NCBI GenBank assembly: GCA_963920705.1
Contig: OY987226.1
Location: forward strand, 12,092,501 to 12,156,500
From: Odiellus spinosus
Lineage: Eukaryota; Arthropoda; Arachnida; Opiliones; Phalangiidae
DNA length: 64,000 nt
Direction of reading: 5' to 3'
Shown here: piece by piece, positions 1 through 11,955 of the stretch
Layout: each line of letters starts with the position of its first letter
Position numbering within the stretch: position 1 is the first letter of the stretch
Translations under genes and position numbers: made by a program
The notes under the pieces: model-generated
Databases searched by the model: none
Told to the model about the DNA's origin: nothing
What the model saw: only the letters and a program-made list of their open reading frames with translations

Positions 1-1967
1 CTATGGTAATGACGCTTTACGCAAAATGCTATCCATATGGGGAGAATAACAAAGAGAAAATGAAAAGAGCGCTGAATGAAATTTCGGCCGGTGTGACGTA
101 TAATATCTTTTGTATATATCCAAATGTTATATGAACTCTGAAGTAGCTAACTAGGCAACTTTAACTTCAGATTTAGACTCAACCTTCATTCGTATCAACC
201 AATTATTTTACTCAAAAGATCGAACTGTTCGTTTGTTTGTATCATTTTAACTTTAAAATTAAGTTAAATGTATCTTTTGGGATCTCCGTGTCTAGCTTGT
301 AAGGCGCTGAAACGAGCGGGTGAAACCGAGTGATGGTATCTGGCGCGCCATAAATAACCCGTCTCTTTTTCGGAATCTCTTTTCTGACTGAGCATGGGAT
401 GAGAAGGGGTGGCGGTAGAGCTAGGGGGATGGGAGTCTAATGAGGGGAGCATTCGGCCGCAGACAGGGCGACGATCTATTATTTTGTAAAAGCCGAAAGG
501 GTACTTGATGCCCTAATGGAAGAAAATAGCGAAAACCCGCTCTCACTCGCTCGCTCCAACACCATACCATACCGTACCACCGCCGCACCGTTAAGTGCTT
601 TAAATACGTTGCTTTTCTTTCGTTGGTGCTCAAGATTCTTCAGCCTACATTCACTCGGTTCTCTGTGGCTTCTTAAAGAGAAGCTGTTAAAGCCTAATCG
701 AATTGTTTTCCTTGTACCTATAGGAGACACTCTAGCTATTGAGTCCAAAATTAGAACCGAAAGACCCTTGGAATCAATTTGATCTGAAAGTTCTCCAAAG
801 TCAAAACGATTTCCTTTTTCTTATATGTTTTGATTTTAATCGTATCAGTTTGATTTTGATATAATCAATAACATTCTGTAAAGACGACACTTCATTTTTG
901 TTTGACTTTGTTTTTGCGGTCGCTACTAACCTTAAAACGAATTAACTTCAGTTTTAAATTAAAATAGCACGCTCTGATTGGTGCAATCTTCTTATATGTA
1001 TATACAGGTACAAAACGTTCTGAAAATGCATTACGTTTTTAATTATTTCCATATCAATTTAATCGTGATAACTACAATTTGAACACGGGGAAACTTTACA
1101 AAATTAAATAAGTTGTAAGAATCAAGAATGTTTGTATTTTTTACCCGTCCTTTAAAAGTAAAGGGTGCCAGGGTTCCAGGGTGCTAAGACTTAAGACGGA
1201 GTGATGAATGGTTGCAGGCCCCGAAGTTTTAAAAGAGATACTTCTGCGGTCGCGCGGCCAAAGACACGCTTTTCGCGCACCACTTTTACTCGTCCGCACT
1301 CGATCGCGGGCTTTTTACTTTCACGCGGGTCATTCCTGCAAAAGTTTGCCTTTTTTTTATTTTAGAACACTCGTTCCTCGGAAGAATTCCCAGATTTCCG
1401 TCCTGACAAAGTTAGGCTTCCCTCTCTCTTCATAAGAAACTAAAATCACCACGATACGAAGCTAAACATCTTCATTCACGAAGAACTCTCGAACTAGTAT
1501 AGCATTTTTTTAAGCCTTGGTATTACAGTATATCTTTATTGTTCTATATCCAATTGATAAACTCTTTACTCTGGAATGTAATCGAATTCTCGCGCGACTC
1601 TGTGAGTGGGAAGTTAACTTCAAGTCGTTTTCGTCGCTATAGTGCAAAATAAATGGTAGCAATAGCTAGTTTTGGATTCCTGAAGAGTGTAAGGATACAG
1701 GCTTTATCAACTAAAGGAATTTTTGAAATAGTGCTGTAGAATTGGATGTTTGATGCGTGATCTTTCATATACGATACGCTGTTACTGAAATTAGAGCTCT
1801 AGAAATTGAATTGTTTCTTAAACTTGTTCACCTAGTCTCGTGAATGCGTCTGCTTTGTTGGTCATGCTCGTTGAGAGATTGTCGCATGGTGGCCACAGTT
1901 TAGGAAATATCTGAAAAAGTCAGGACTTCTTGTGTTATAAAATTCGTTATCCCTGTTTATGTCAAAA
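1..1967. other. Non-coding stretch with two CpG-rich patches
   Basis: No convincing gene is visible. Most of the stretch is AT-rich. Two patches, about 300-700 and 1150-1330, are richer in CpG and stay open for 60-90 codons, but their translations resemble no known family and show no start context or splice structure that I trust. They could be regulatory or chance open frames. Confidence 0.5.
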
Positions 1968-2245
1968 TTAATCTCTCGAGCGTTGAAGTAATCTCTCGAG
2001 CGTGGAAGTAATCTCTCGAGCGTTGAAGTAATCTCTCGAGCGTTGAAGTAATCTCTCGAGCGTTGAAGTAATCTCTCGAGCGTTGAAGTAATCTCTCGAG
2101 CGTTGAAGTAATCTCTCGAGCGTTGAAGTAATCTCTCGAGCGTTGAAGTAATCTCTCGAGCGTTGAAGTAATCTCTCGAGCGTTGAAGTAATCTCTCGAG
2201 CGTTGAAGTAATCTCTCGAGCAATGAGTAATCTCTCGAGCTTTCA
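1968..2245. repeat. 20-bp minisatellite
   Basis: A tandem array of a 20-bp unit (consensus CGTTGAAGTAATCTCTCGAG). There are about 12 near-identical units from 1981 to 2220, with partial or diverged units at both edges. Every unit carries an XhoI-type CTCGAG palindrome. One unit differs by a single base near 2002 (GTGG for GTTG), and the last units degenerate (CAATGAGTAATC). The near-perfect identity indicates recent expansion. Open frames across it are a by-product of the repetition. Confidence 0.97.
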
Positions 2246-5200
2246 AGTGAATTAGAATTATTTTATACACATTTTTGGTTAATTATTTGAATATATCGAC
2301 GACGTATATTTTTACAAATTCGAGAAATATTATCACAATATAAATATATTTAAATCTGTAAATACTTAATATAGAATTTAAGTGCCATATAAAAGCCCTG
2401 TAATATAATTGACATAATCTAAATGTCCAATATAATCAATCAAAGGGGTTAAACTATATTTTAAAATAATATACACGTTGAAACAAGCTAATTTTTTTTA
2501 TTTTACAAGTTGAATTTTTTTGGACGCCGGTTCAGTTGAAAGGAAAAAAAAATCATTTTTTTTTTTTTTTTCATTTTTTTCAATTATTAATTCTTCGCAC
2601 GAAATCTATTATGAAAGAGATGGGTGGATGAAGTGGGTTCAGACTTAAAATATACATTATACTTTAAAAAAAGGTCTCATAAATACGTAACGAGGCACGG
2701 AGTGATTGTCCGTAACTCGGTCCTCCTTTCTACTCCGTTTTTGGCAAGGGGGTCTTAGCGAGGCTTTTCAAGAGTGACAAAAATGTCGTCGGGGGTCAGA
2801 GAAGAGTCGGTCACGATCTCCGCAGCCTGACAAAGAAGGTTTTACCCCGCTCGCACGCCTTCTAATGACAGAGCTACGTCCACGGAAAGACACGAGGATG
2901 AACGAGGGAAACCCCCTTATAAGACAAGGACCATACATTAAATATAAGACTGGCCAATCTTATAATTAATATATATACACCTAATGGGCCAACTAATTGT
3001 TGTTGTCACTTTTGGGTAAAGTATATAAATAGTGGAACAGATAAAAAATTAAATAGCTTCTATGACCTATGGGGGGGGGGGGGGGTTATGTATCAATTTT
3101 ATCTATTTTTTTTACACTCTAATACGTTGATTTTTGATTAAAATATGGAACATTGGTAATTGTCTAATCAGTTCAAATTGCACAATCCATATTGTATCTG
3201 GTTTTTGTCTAAAATTGTACAAATGTAATGATATAACTCCATTTTTGGTCTATTTTTTAAATTATATCATATGTGTGGGAAAATTAATTTCAAAATATTA
3301 ATAATATCAATGAATTTAAATACTTAAAGCATTAAATTATTTTAACAAAATCATAAAACAAGTTTACATTTAGTAGCAAAAATAAAAAAATTGCAGACAA
3401 ATTCAAAACGTTGCATATGAACTTTGGCAAGAACTTCGGTCCTCGTTATTTCAACATTTGAATGCAGTGTGGTGACTTTCAAAGTTTGATTAAATTTAGT
3501 TCGTCAAATTTATCTCGAAATTAATGCAAGATTAATCATTGATAGTTTTTTCGTCCAGTAAAATATGCACCAAAAAGCTTATTTGTTTATTATTTCTCTT
3601 AAGTATAGTTTAGTTGAAACTCTCATCAATCGTCCATTCATGAAACTGTTCCTGAATTAACATCCTACCAAAATTGACATCGACACCAGTTTGCCTTTAA
3701 ATACTCTTGGTTTTCGACTCAGTTGGTGCCCAGTCCAGTATAATGCTTAGTTTGTAGTTGGAAGAGAAGCCGTTTCTCTTGATGTATGAGGGTGCTCGCT
3801 TAATTAAGCCTTTTTCTTATAAATTGTCCAGCAGGTCCCTCTCTCGCTCTTTTCTCTTTTCGCGTTTTCTATCTACGTTTGTTCGTTGGAAAGAATATTT
3901 TCGACGTTCCTTTTTCTCCTCTTTTATATATATAATTCCGTTTTAGAACAAAAGATTTAAGACCCGGCCGGCACACAGTTTCTGATATTAACTCTCCATG
4001 CTGCCGCGTGCTCAGAATTGAATTTCAAATTCTTTAAAAGTGTTCTTTTTTTATATCAAAATTCCCTTTCTCTTTTCTTTGCTTTTGCAAATTTTTACCG
4101 TCCCGCGTTTTAATAGTCGAAGAAGGCTTAAACTCCATTGGCTAATGATTTATAAAATATCTATTAACGTTTAGTTTTATATTAGGCTCGAGTTAAATAT
4201 GCAAGGTTTTCTCTAGGAATTATTTTTGAAATTATATTCGAGTTCAAATACGAGTGTGATGCGGGACGATATGATTGGTTTATTTTTCTTATTATAGAAA
4301 TTGGAACAAGGATAATTAATAAATTGAGTGGGGTAGGAATTAAAGAGGAGGCTGGTTTAATTTTCCTTAGGTAAAACCGGGTCGTAACCAGGACAACCAA
4401 ATGTTTTTTTTTAGCAACGTCATCAGTTCAAGAGAGCATACGATTTTGATAGTAGTTGAGGGGTGGAGCGGTTTCCTTGGCTATTACAATAATTCCAATT
4501 TTCCTTCTATATTTTTTTATGAAATGAAGTATGAGGAGCAGTTTAATGTTAATCTTAAAGCCGAATATGAATTGGAAATAACGCGTGTCTGAAATCAATG
4601 TCAGCGTGATAAAGCTATAAGCTGCCATTATTTCTTAATTAAAAATTCATAACAGATAACAGCTAGAAGCTTAGCTTTGAACGTGCTGCCAATTCGAGGT
4701 GAAATTGTCTATAGTTAATTAATAACAATTTAAAATATATTTAATAACCAAATATTTTAGAAATTATTAATGTAAAAATTGTTGGAAAATTACGATGTTT
4801 TAACAAGTTTATTTTGAATTTAATATTAATGAATCTGAAGTACAAATTTAAATTTTATGTACATGCTTTCGAACTTTCCAGAACCGTGAAAAGGACTCTA
4901 TTTCGGATTAAAATAATTCCTTAGTCCGACCATTTTTAATAAACACAAGCGTATCCCAGAAAATAGAGGTCAAGAAATAAGCTGACCCTGACCAATCATT
5001 TTTTGAAGGCATCCTGGCTACCGCGAGATATACTTCCAAGTTATAGTGGGGAAAATTAATTAGTCTATCATGGTCTCCTATATACGCCACTAAAAAAAAA
5101 GATAAGAGAGGAAGAAGATATTTGGCTGACTTAGATTGATGTATTTCCATCGATGTATGTATATATATTATATACAATATACCTTAAAGAGATAGTTACG

Positions 5201-6116
5201 GATGATTTCGGAACTTTTATTTCAATCATAGTGGTGTGTATCAAGAAATATTTTGAGTATCCTACAATATTCCCTATTGTTTTTAAAAATATCAGCTCGC
5301 TAATATTACTCATTTTATGATGTCATAGGACGGTCACTCGTCAAATATAGGAAGTGCCATTCTTAATGGTCTACTTTTGTTGAATTTAGGTTTTTTCGTT
5401 TACCCTATTTCGTCGAATTCAGAAGAAATTTTCCAATTTGGACCCTTTTCGACCAAATTTAATCTTTTCCCCTTCAATTCAAATAAACGATCAAAACCTT
5501 AGCCCGAAGGAAGCTTGGCAAAGTTATATAAAAGCAAAAGTATCTCACGCCGCGTAGCTTAATAATATCAGCAAAGGGCCAGGTAAACGTAGTCGCCCAT
5601 CACTTAAAACTAGCCAAAAATATCATCACCCCTGTCTGGCTCGAGTGATTTGGACTCTTCCTCGATATTTTGAGTCGGGAGAGAGGGACGAAATTTAGGT
5701 GAACCGCGCTTGGCTATATTGTCTTCCCTCCCTACTCAGAAATTTCTCCAAAGAGTGGAGCTTCCGATTTCACTATTTACACGGACTGCGACCGCTAGAG
5801 TGTCTCGAATCAGAATCTGCCGGTACATTTACCTGGACCTTTTATGATAGTATTAATGTGATAGACTTTTGAAAAAAATATTTTATTCGTATAGATACTA
5901 TTCCTTTAAGTATATAGCTTAGGTTCCTATTTACAATTATGTAGTAGATGGGCTACCACGCGCATGGAAGACGCTATTCGGCGTGTAGATTGTTCCTGTT
6001 CTCTATGGTAATTTGGAAACGTCATTTTCACACACTCGTAATTGCGAGGCATGTCGGGGGATCTAGTTAAAAACGTTCTTTATTATAAGCGGAGATTTCG
6101 GTTCCCGCGCTATCTC
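2246..6116. other. AT-rich non-coding stretch
   Basis: No gene was recognised. It holds homopolymer tracts (a T run near 2557, and 15 consecutive G at 3071-3085) and a CpG-rich patch at about 2690-2930 with no recognisable coding content. A strong TATA-like sequence, TATATAAAAG, lies at 5525-5534, about 25 bp upstream of a CpG-rich segment. The remainder is low-complexity AT-rich sequence. Confidence 0.5.
3071..3085 (+). repeat. Poly(G) tract, 15 nt
   Basis: Fifteen consecutive G in otherwise AT-rich sequence. Shorter G or C runs occur at 25236-25247 (12 C), 53540-53551 (12 G) and 55324-55333 (10 G). They are simple repeats and are likely to be length-variable. Confidence 0.9.
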
Positions 6117-6548
6117 TTAAAGGGAGAATGCAACCTAACAGCAAGTGTTTTTTTATCGATTCCTTATCGTTTAAATAGGCCTAATCCAACTGTAAAAAAA
6201 ATTACAAACAAATATTAAACTAGAAAGAAATTTAAAACTTACTATCAAAATAGGCTTAGCTGGATATCCTGAACTCCCCTTATAAGGACTAGCGACCAAT
6301 GACATTGATCATTGAGATCCTGCATTCCCCGTATAAGAGCCATCGATCAATATCATTGTTCGGTAGTCCTTATACGGGGAGTTCAGGATATCTCTATGAA
6401 TCCAGCTAAGCCTATTTTGATGGTAACTTTTACATTTCTTTCTAGTTTCATATCTGTTTTTAAATTTCTTTACTGTTGTATTAGGCCTATTTAAACGATA
6501 AGGAATCGATAAAAAATCATTTGTTTTTAGGTTGCATTCTCTCTTTAA
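6117..6548. mobile_element. Foldback MITE with TTAA target duplication
   Basis: A 424-bp non-coding element (6121-6544) flanked by TTAA at 6117-6120 and 6545-6548. It is almost entirely an inverted repeat: each arm of roughly 190-200 bp starts AGGGAGAATGCAACCTAA (left) or AGAGAGAATGCAACCTAA (right, read inward). Both arms then share ATCGATTCCTTATCG, a TTTAAATAGGCCTAAT block and AAAATAGGCTTAGCTGGAT. Arm identity is high but imperfect. The TTAA duplication is characteristic of piggyBac-type transposition, but no transposase is present and the TIR tip is not the usual piggyBac CCY triplet, so the family assignment is inference. Related copies lie near 9494, 57621 and 58490. Confidence 0.9.
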
Positions 6549-9493
6549 AAGACTCTGAAAATGTAGGTAATTAGGTAGTCACGGCGTGAATTTTAGCACC
6601 AATTCTATCGTCATTTTTCACGGGTTCAAGTATATGCCCCGCGCGTATCCCCATTTCTCTTCCTATTTAGAGAGATACGATCGAGGAATAAGGTGTAACG
6701 AAGGATTGTAAGGGGAACTAGGATAAAAATGGTTATCTATAGAGATTATAGAAATATATTCCCCGGAGCCTTAAAATCTATTCGTCTTAGTCTAGTGGAT
6801 TTATTAACAGCTTCCCTTCTCGCTCCCATTACGGTAGTTATCGATATTCCCGCCCAAGAGCAGGGTTGTCTTGCTGAAGCTAATCTATGATTTTGTCTTA
6901 AATTTATAAACGGTAGTTATACAATATAGTTATGCACTATTTTTTACATTTTCTCACACCTCGTATTTTAAACTTTGCTCGGAAATCAAGTCTGGTGGAT
7001 AAGAGAGAATATTTTTTCGATTCCATGACGATTTTCGTCGTCTTCCACGACGCCGACGCCTCAGATAACATAGTACCTACACCCCACTAAAGGGGGATTA
7101 AGCTAAAAATAACCAAGATCCTAATATTTGCGACCATGGTCGGTGTAGTGGAAGAGCGGGAAGACGGTCGCGTCTCTAAGTGGTTAGGGATATTTTGAAG
7201 CTAGGGAAAACTATCTATACTTGAGTTGGTTTCCTTTAGCGAGAAGTTAGTGGTCACTGGGGACCTTCCGACCCCGTGGTGGAACGACCAGGGACTCTAA
7301 AAAGATTTTCGGACTTTCCCGACCTCTCCTTCTCGAAGCCGCTCGGCATTATAGCGAAGGAATCTTAAGCCTCGGCTCGGGTCTCGCGGAGAAGAGAAAA
7401 TCGAGGGGGGAGATCGAGCGAAAATACTTTTCTATATATATAAAAAAGCCTCAAGTATCAATTTGTGAAGGGGTGGCGCGTCTCAAAATACCATAAGCTC
7501 TCCCATCAAATATAATATGGAAACCATTCTCTCTTCTCCCATACCAGTCCACGACTCGAATGCTTTTTTTTTCCTCCCTAAACTAGGCCTAGGGGGAACT
7601 TTTCACGCTTTTTACTGTTTTGATCGTAAGGGACACGCGTTTCCCCTATATCGCGTCTTTGCTTCTAAAGATTGGTTGTATAACTTTAGTACAGACGAGA
7701 CTTGTTGTTATATTATAGTCCGTTCTATTTATTAGTGTATTGTAAAATCCCACCATCCCTCGCTCAGAAGGAGACTAAGGTTCTGAAAAACTTCCATAGA
7801 AGCGTGAGATTTCCTTAGCAAGGCTTAAGAGAGTTTGAAAAATTGAACGAGGACCGTGTACGTATACGTGTAGCTTGAAGAAGAACTGTAAGCTGCGTTC
7901 ATACTAAGCCTTGGAATCGATTTAAACCGTTTCAAAACGTTTCGCTAGAATCGTGTGAACAGGAAACCGTCTTTTCTTGACTCGATTTTATTAGATTTCT
8001 CAAATCTGCTTCGTGAACTAGTTTCACACCTATTCGGTTTTAACAATCTATAGATGAAGCTACAATAAATAGATTTATAAGGATAATGCGTGAACACGTG
8101 ACGCTTCAAATCGAAAAAGAAAGGCTAGTGTGATCGTAGCTTAAATAAATCTTAGACTTCATGGAAAAAGATTTGGTTTAGAGAGCTATTGACGCGTTTT
8201 AGAATTAATAGTTCAACTCGAGGTTGAACTTAAGTTTCTTCTTACATTATCCCTTTAATTAATTCAAACCCGTAAAATCGTCTTTCAAGTTTTTTCTTTT
8301 GTTTTTCATCTTTTTTTACAGACGTGGGTCCATATTATAACATAAATTTTGGCGTCCCCGAATTTGTGAACCAAAAACATTTTTTTTTCTATTGTAGACT
8401 AATTTTTGCCAGAAGGAAAACGTTCCTTATATCTTTCCTCTGGCTCCTCGTGCATACGCAGTCGTCGGTCCCAACGATGATAGGCGAATATTTTTTCCTT
8501 TCCACACTATAATTAAATATCGAAATCTTCGCGTGACGTAACCTAACCACGCCCATCCTTCTCCTGACAAATTTAATTGCTAGTAGAAAAGAGAAAAGCT
8601 TTTTTTGTCCCTCCCTATATCCCGGTTCCCCCTTGTTTTCCCCGGCCTTAAGCTTCTTTCTTTCCGACAGATGGCTTGCCGATATTTTCCTTAATTATAC
8701 CTTGTACCCAAAAACGACTAGCTAGAAGGTTAGATACCGAGCTTGGCCATGCCGGCTCCTTAGTTTCAAAAGTATTTTTAATATAATCAAGCGGAGATAA
8801 TTTTGATACGAATTATCGAGGGTTGTCTTGTCCGCTTCGTGAAATCTTTCACCCGGTTTAATGGCTCGGAATTATCCGTTTTCTTACGTTCTAAATATCC
8901 CAAATTTTCAACTTGAATTTGCAGGATGCACCCCTGATATCTTTTGATTTGTTTTATTTGAGATAAATGAAATCAGCTTCGCGTAGAATTGACTATTATA
9001 GATGATCGTATGAGGAAATTTGATGTCGTCTGTTTTTCTTATTGTTTGAAATAATTACCATCATTTGATTCGGTCTGCACATTGGTGATTTTTTTAATTG
9101 ACACACTTTAAGACATTTGGCTGTCACTAGCTATTATCTAAGAAGATTTCTGCCTTTGGTTTATTGTTTTAACTTAAAAGTTTCCTCATTATGTAAAGTC
9201 AAATTAAGTGAATTTAATGTTACATTTCATTTCCTATATAATTAACAAAAAATACAACTACGCATGACTATGTATTTTGACAAACAAAATTATTTTAAAC
9301 CGGTTAAAATGATTTGGGGAGACAGTCTTATTTTGATTTGCATATGCAACAAGCACAGTTTTATTCAATTTAAATAATAAATTATATAGGGCTGTTAAAT
9401 TATTTTAAAAGTATACATATGTAATGTCAAAATATTTTTGTTTAGATGTCAAACTTGTCGAAATCATCCACATAGTTTCTTCAATGCGAATAA
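6549..9493. other. Non-coding stretch
   Basis: No gene was recognised. CpG-containing patches occur at about 7000-7420. The remainder is AT-rich with poly(T) tracts. A short TA microsatellite occurs at about 7432-7446. Several open frames of about 60-70 codons have low-complexity, Phe-rich translations typical of chance. Confidence 0.5.
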
Positions 9494-9658
9494 GTTCAGG
9501 ATCTCCGTGAATCCATCAGCTAAGCCTTTTTTCCGGGTAAGTTTTAAATTTATTTCTATTTTCATATTTGTTTTTAATTTTACTGTTGGATTAGGCCTAT
9601 TTAAACGATAAGGAATCGATTAACAATCATTTGTTGTTAGGTGGCATTCTTCCTTTAA
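9494..9658 (+). mobile_element. Right-half remnant of the TTAA foldback MITE
   Basis: This stretch matches the right arm of the 6.1-kb element: TTCAGGATCTCCGTGAATCCA, then AGCTAAGCC, then a T-rich spacer, then TTAGGCCTATTTAAACGATA, AGGAATCGAT and finally TTAGGTGGCATTCTTCC before TTAA at 9655-9658. No left arm is found upstream, so this is a solo arm left by deletion or incomplete transposition. Confidence 0.85.
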
Positions 9659-10218
9659 TAGAAATTATCGAAAGCTAATGTTAAATCTTAATTGTAAAGG
9701 AAACATTTCCATTAAAACTCTATTTATAAATGAGTTTATATGAATATGACTACGAGTTTAAAACAATTTCAACACATGACTTAATTACAAAAACTTTCAA
9801 AACCCCTAGAGTTCACGTATTTGCTTATAAAAAAACGTTAAAAGTACTATAACCGATATGACGTCATTGTTAAAAATATTCTTTGGGGTGAAAATCGCAT
9901 TTTTTGAAGGAAAGTATCGGCACACACTCACACTACACTTCCTGTACCTAATGCAGGCAGGCATTGCCTATACATACACCCCCTTCGACTCTAATCCATG
10001 TACTAGAAGCATTTTACTGGCATTCACCCTATAAAAAAAGTACAACGCGGAAATAACTCTCCTGGTCTAAAGAAATACATATAAGGGGGTTGGTTCCAAA
10101 CGACAGGAAGAATCCTACAACTGCCAATCGATTTAGTCTCGTGTTAAAAGCGCCAGGGTGTATAGTAAGTTTTGAAGAGGGGGGAGGGGACCCCTGTTCA
10201 GCTCAGGGAAAAAGCTTC

Positions 10219-10274
10219 AAGATGGCTGCCACCCACGCGCGCTCTTTCATTCGTGAGTGACGCCACGTGACTCA
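10219..10274 (+). promoter_or_regulatory. Candidate promoter/first-exon patch (YY1-like, E-box/AP-1)
   Basis: The patch holds CAAGATGGCTGCC (10219-10231, YY1-like), then CACGTG (10264-10269, canonical E-box) overlapping TGACTCA (10268-10274, AP-1 consensus), in a local CpG-rich island. The ATG at 10222 opens a short frame that runs into GTGAGT at 10253-10258, a good splice-donor match. A first coding exon of 31 nt (phase 1) is therefore possible. No downstream exon was identified, so both readings are tentative. Confidence 0.3.
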
Positions 10275-11072
10275 TTACCCCCGCCAGTTCTCCTACAATA
10301 GAGAGTCCTTCTTCAAACCCCGTTCGTGATAGCACCGGTAACGAGATTCACGAATAAGATCTTAACTGGAATTCAAAAATGATGTATCTGATGTGGTTTA
10401 ACTTGATTGATTCGTTAATAATACCTGGTTAGTTCAGTTATATATATAAGGAATGGAAAAATGGTGAAAATGTTGAGAGAAAGATCAGAGAAATAGGAAA
10501 AATAGTACAAAAGGTTGAGGAGAGGTCGCCAAAATTGTTGGGTACTTGTAGCATGTTTGAAGGAAAAGTTAGGGAACTGAAAAATAGGCCTAAAGGTTTT
10601 TGGGGAAATGAAACAAATGTCTTAAAAGTTTTGTAAAATCCTTAAAAGTTTAAGAAAATTAAAATAGGCCTAATGGAAATTAAAAGTAGCTAAGTAGTGA
10701 AGATAGAGAAATATAAAATTGGCCTAAATATTTAGGAATGAGTCTGAATTATATAAAAGAGACCAACATCTTCTAGGAGACGTATGAGAAATAATGAATA
10801 GCACTTAAGGTTCGAGGAGAATTTACTGAAATGATAAATAAGCCATCGTGTTTGAGGAAAAATGGAAAATAGATTAGTAAAGTTAATGAAATACAAAATA
10901 GGTCATATCTTTCCCATAAAACATTAATCTTCAATTGAACTTCTTACCGAGTAACTAGAGATAGTTCGTTTTAGCTTTGAAGTAACTTTAAATGGGTTAA
11001 GGGTGATTTGATTTGTAGACTGGCAGTTTATTAGATGGCACTACGCGAATAGATTGGAAACATGGGAGTCCG

Positions 11073-11098
11073 TGAGAGAAGAGAGAGAGAGAGAGAGA
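11073..11098 (+). repeat. GA microsatellite
   Basis: A short (GA)n-rich tract. Similar purine or pyrimidine microsatellites occur at 37524-37553 (CT) and 52294-52342 (GA, interrupted). Trinucleotide tracts occur at about 19328-19345 (GAA) and 43690-43710 (CTT). Confidence 0.85.
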
Positions 11099-11724
11099 AA
11101 TCTCGCCTCGTAGAGGAGAGTTAGATGCGCGGGGAGTAGTTGAAGTTGGGATTGTTATAAAAGAGGGAAATGATGAGATGGCTGTCAGAAATCTGATTGA
11201 GTCGTCGTGACTTTTCCGTGACGACTGCGTGCCGAGATCCCCTAATTGTCAGCCATCAACTTCCCATTCAAAACTCCCAGCTTCAAGAATCATTTTTATT
11301 TTAAACATTATTTTTTTATTTTTTTGATCCCTCCGCGTGAAGTCACGCGGGCTCGTTTTCCTTTTTTAAATATTTAAAATTCAATTCGCCAAAGGATTTG
11401 ATTTCCTCTTTTCAAGAGATAGTGATATCCGAATAGTTTCTTGTTTCTGTTAGTCGTCAAAGAAATGCTCAATTTTGTTTAGAAAGAATTCAAAAGGATA
11501 TCTTTTTCTAATTATTGTCGCCATTTTATGGAAGGCTTTAGTTCTTCCATAATTTTAAAACTTTTATTTATAATTTTACGTCTATGGGTTGAAGCGTTAA
11601 AAAAAAACTTCAACATTAAATTGCAAAAAAAGATATATTAAAATTTTCGGCTTTATCTCGACGTAGACTGTAGTTCGTTAAGTTTCAAATGAAAGGAATT
11701 TGTGGATTATGTACGTTCAAGAAA

Positions 11725-11955
11725 AAGACCACGTGAAAGCAACCATATCACGTGACAGATTGCGCGAAAATCAACTGTAAGCTCTATAAAAGCCACGAGA
11801 AATTACTATATGGCGATTATAAAATTATAAAATATTTATTTTTACTGTAATCTTTTTTGTGGCATACTTACGGAAACTTTATTGAATAATTTTTAAACAA
11901 TCTTTACAAAAATGCTACTCAAATTCCATTTGACACTCGTATAAATTCATGACGT
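11725..11955 (+). repeat. Dispersed interspersed repeat, copy A
   Basis: This contains GTGAAAGCAACCATATCAC, then CTCTATAAAAGCCACGAG, then an AT-rich stretch ending ATTCCATTTGACACTCGT. The same blocks in the same order recur, diverged, on the minus strand at 41345-41600. The first blocks recur at about 36335-36385. No open frame or clear terminal repeat is visible. It could be an old non-autonomous transposon or SINE-like family. Confidence 0.5.
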
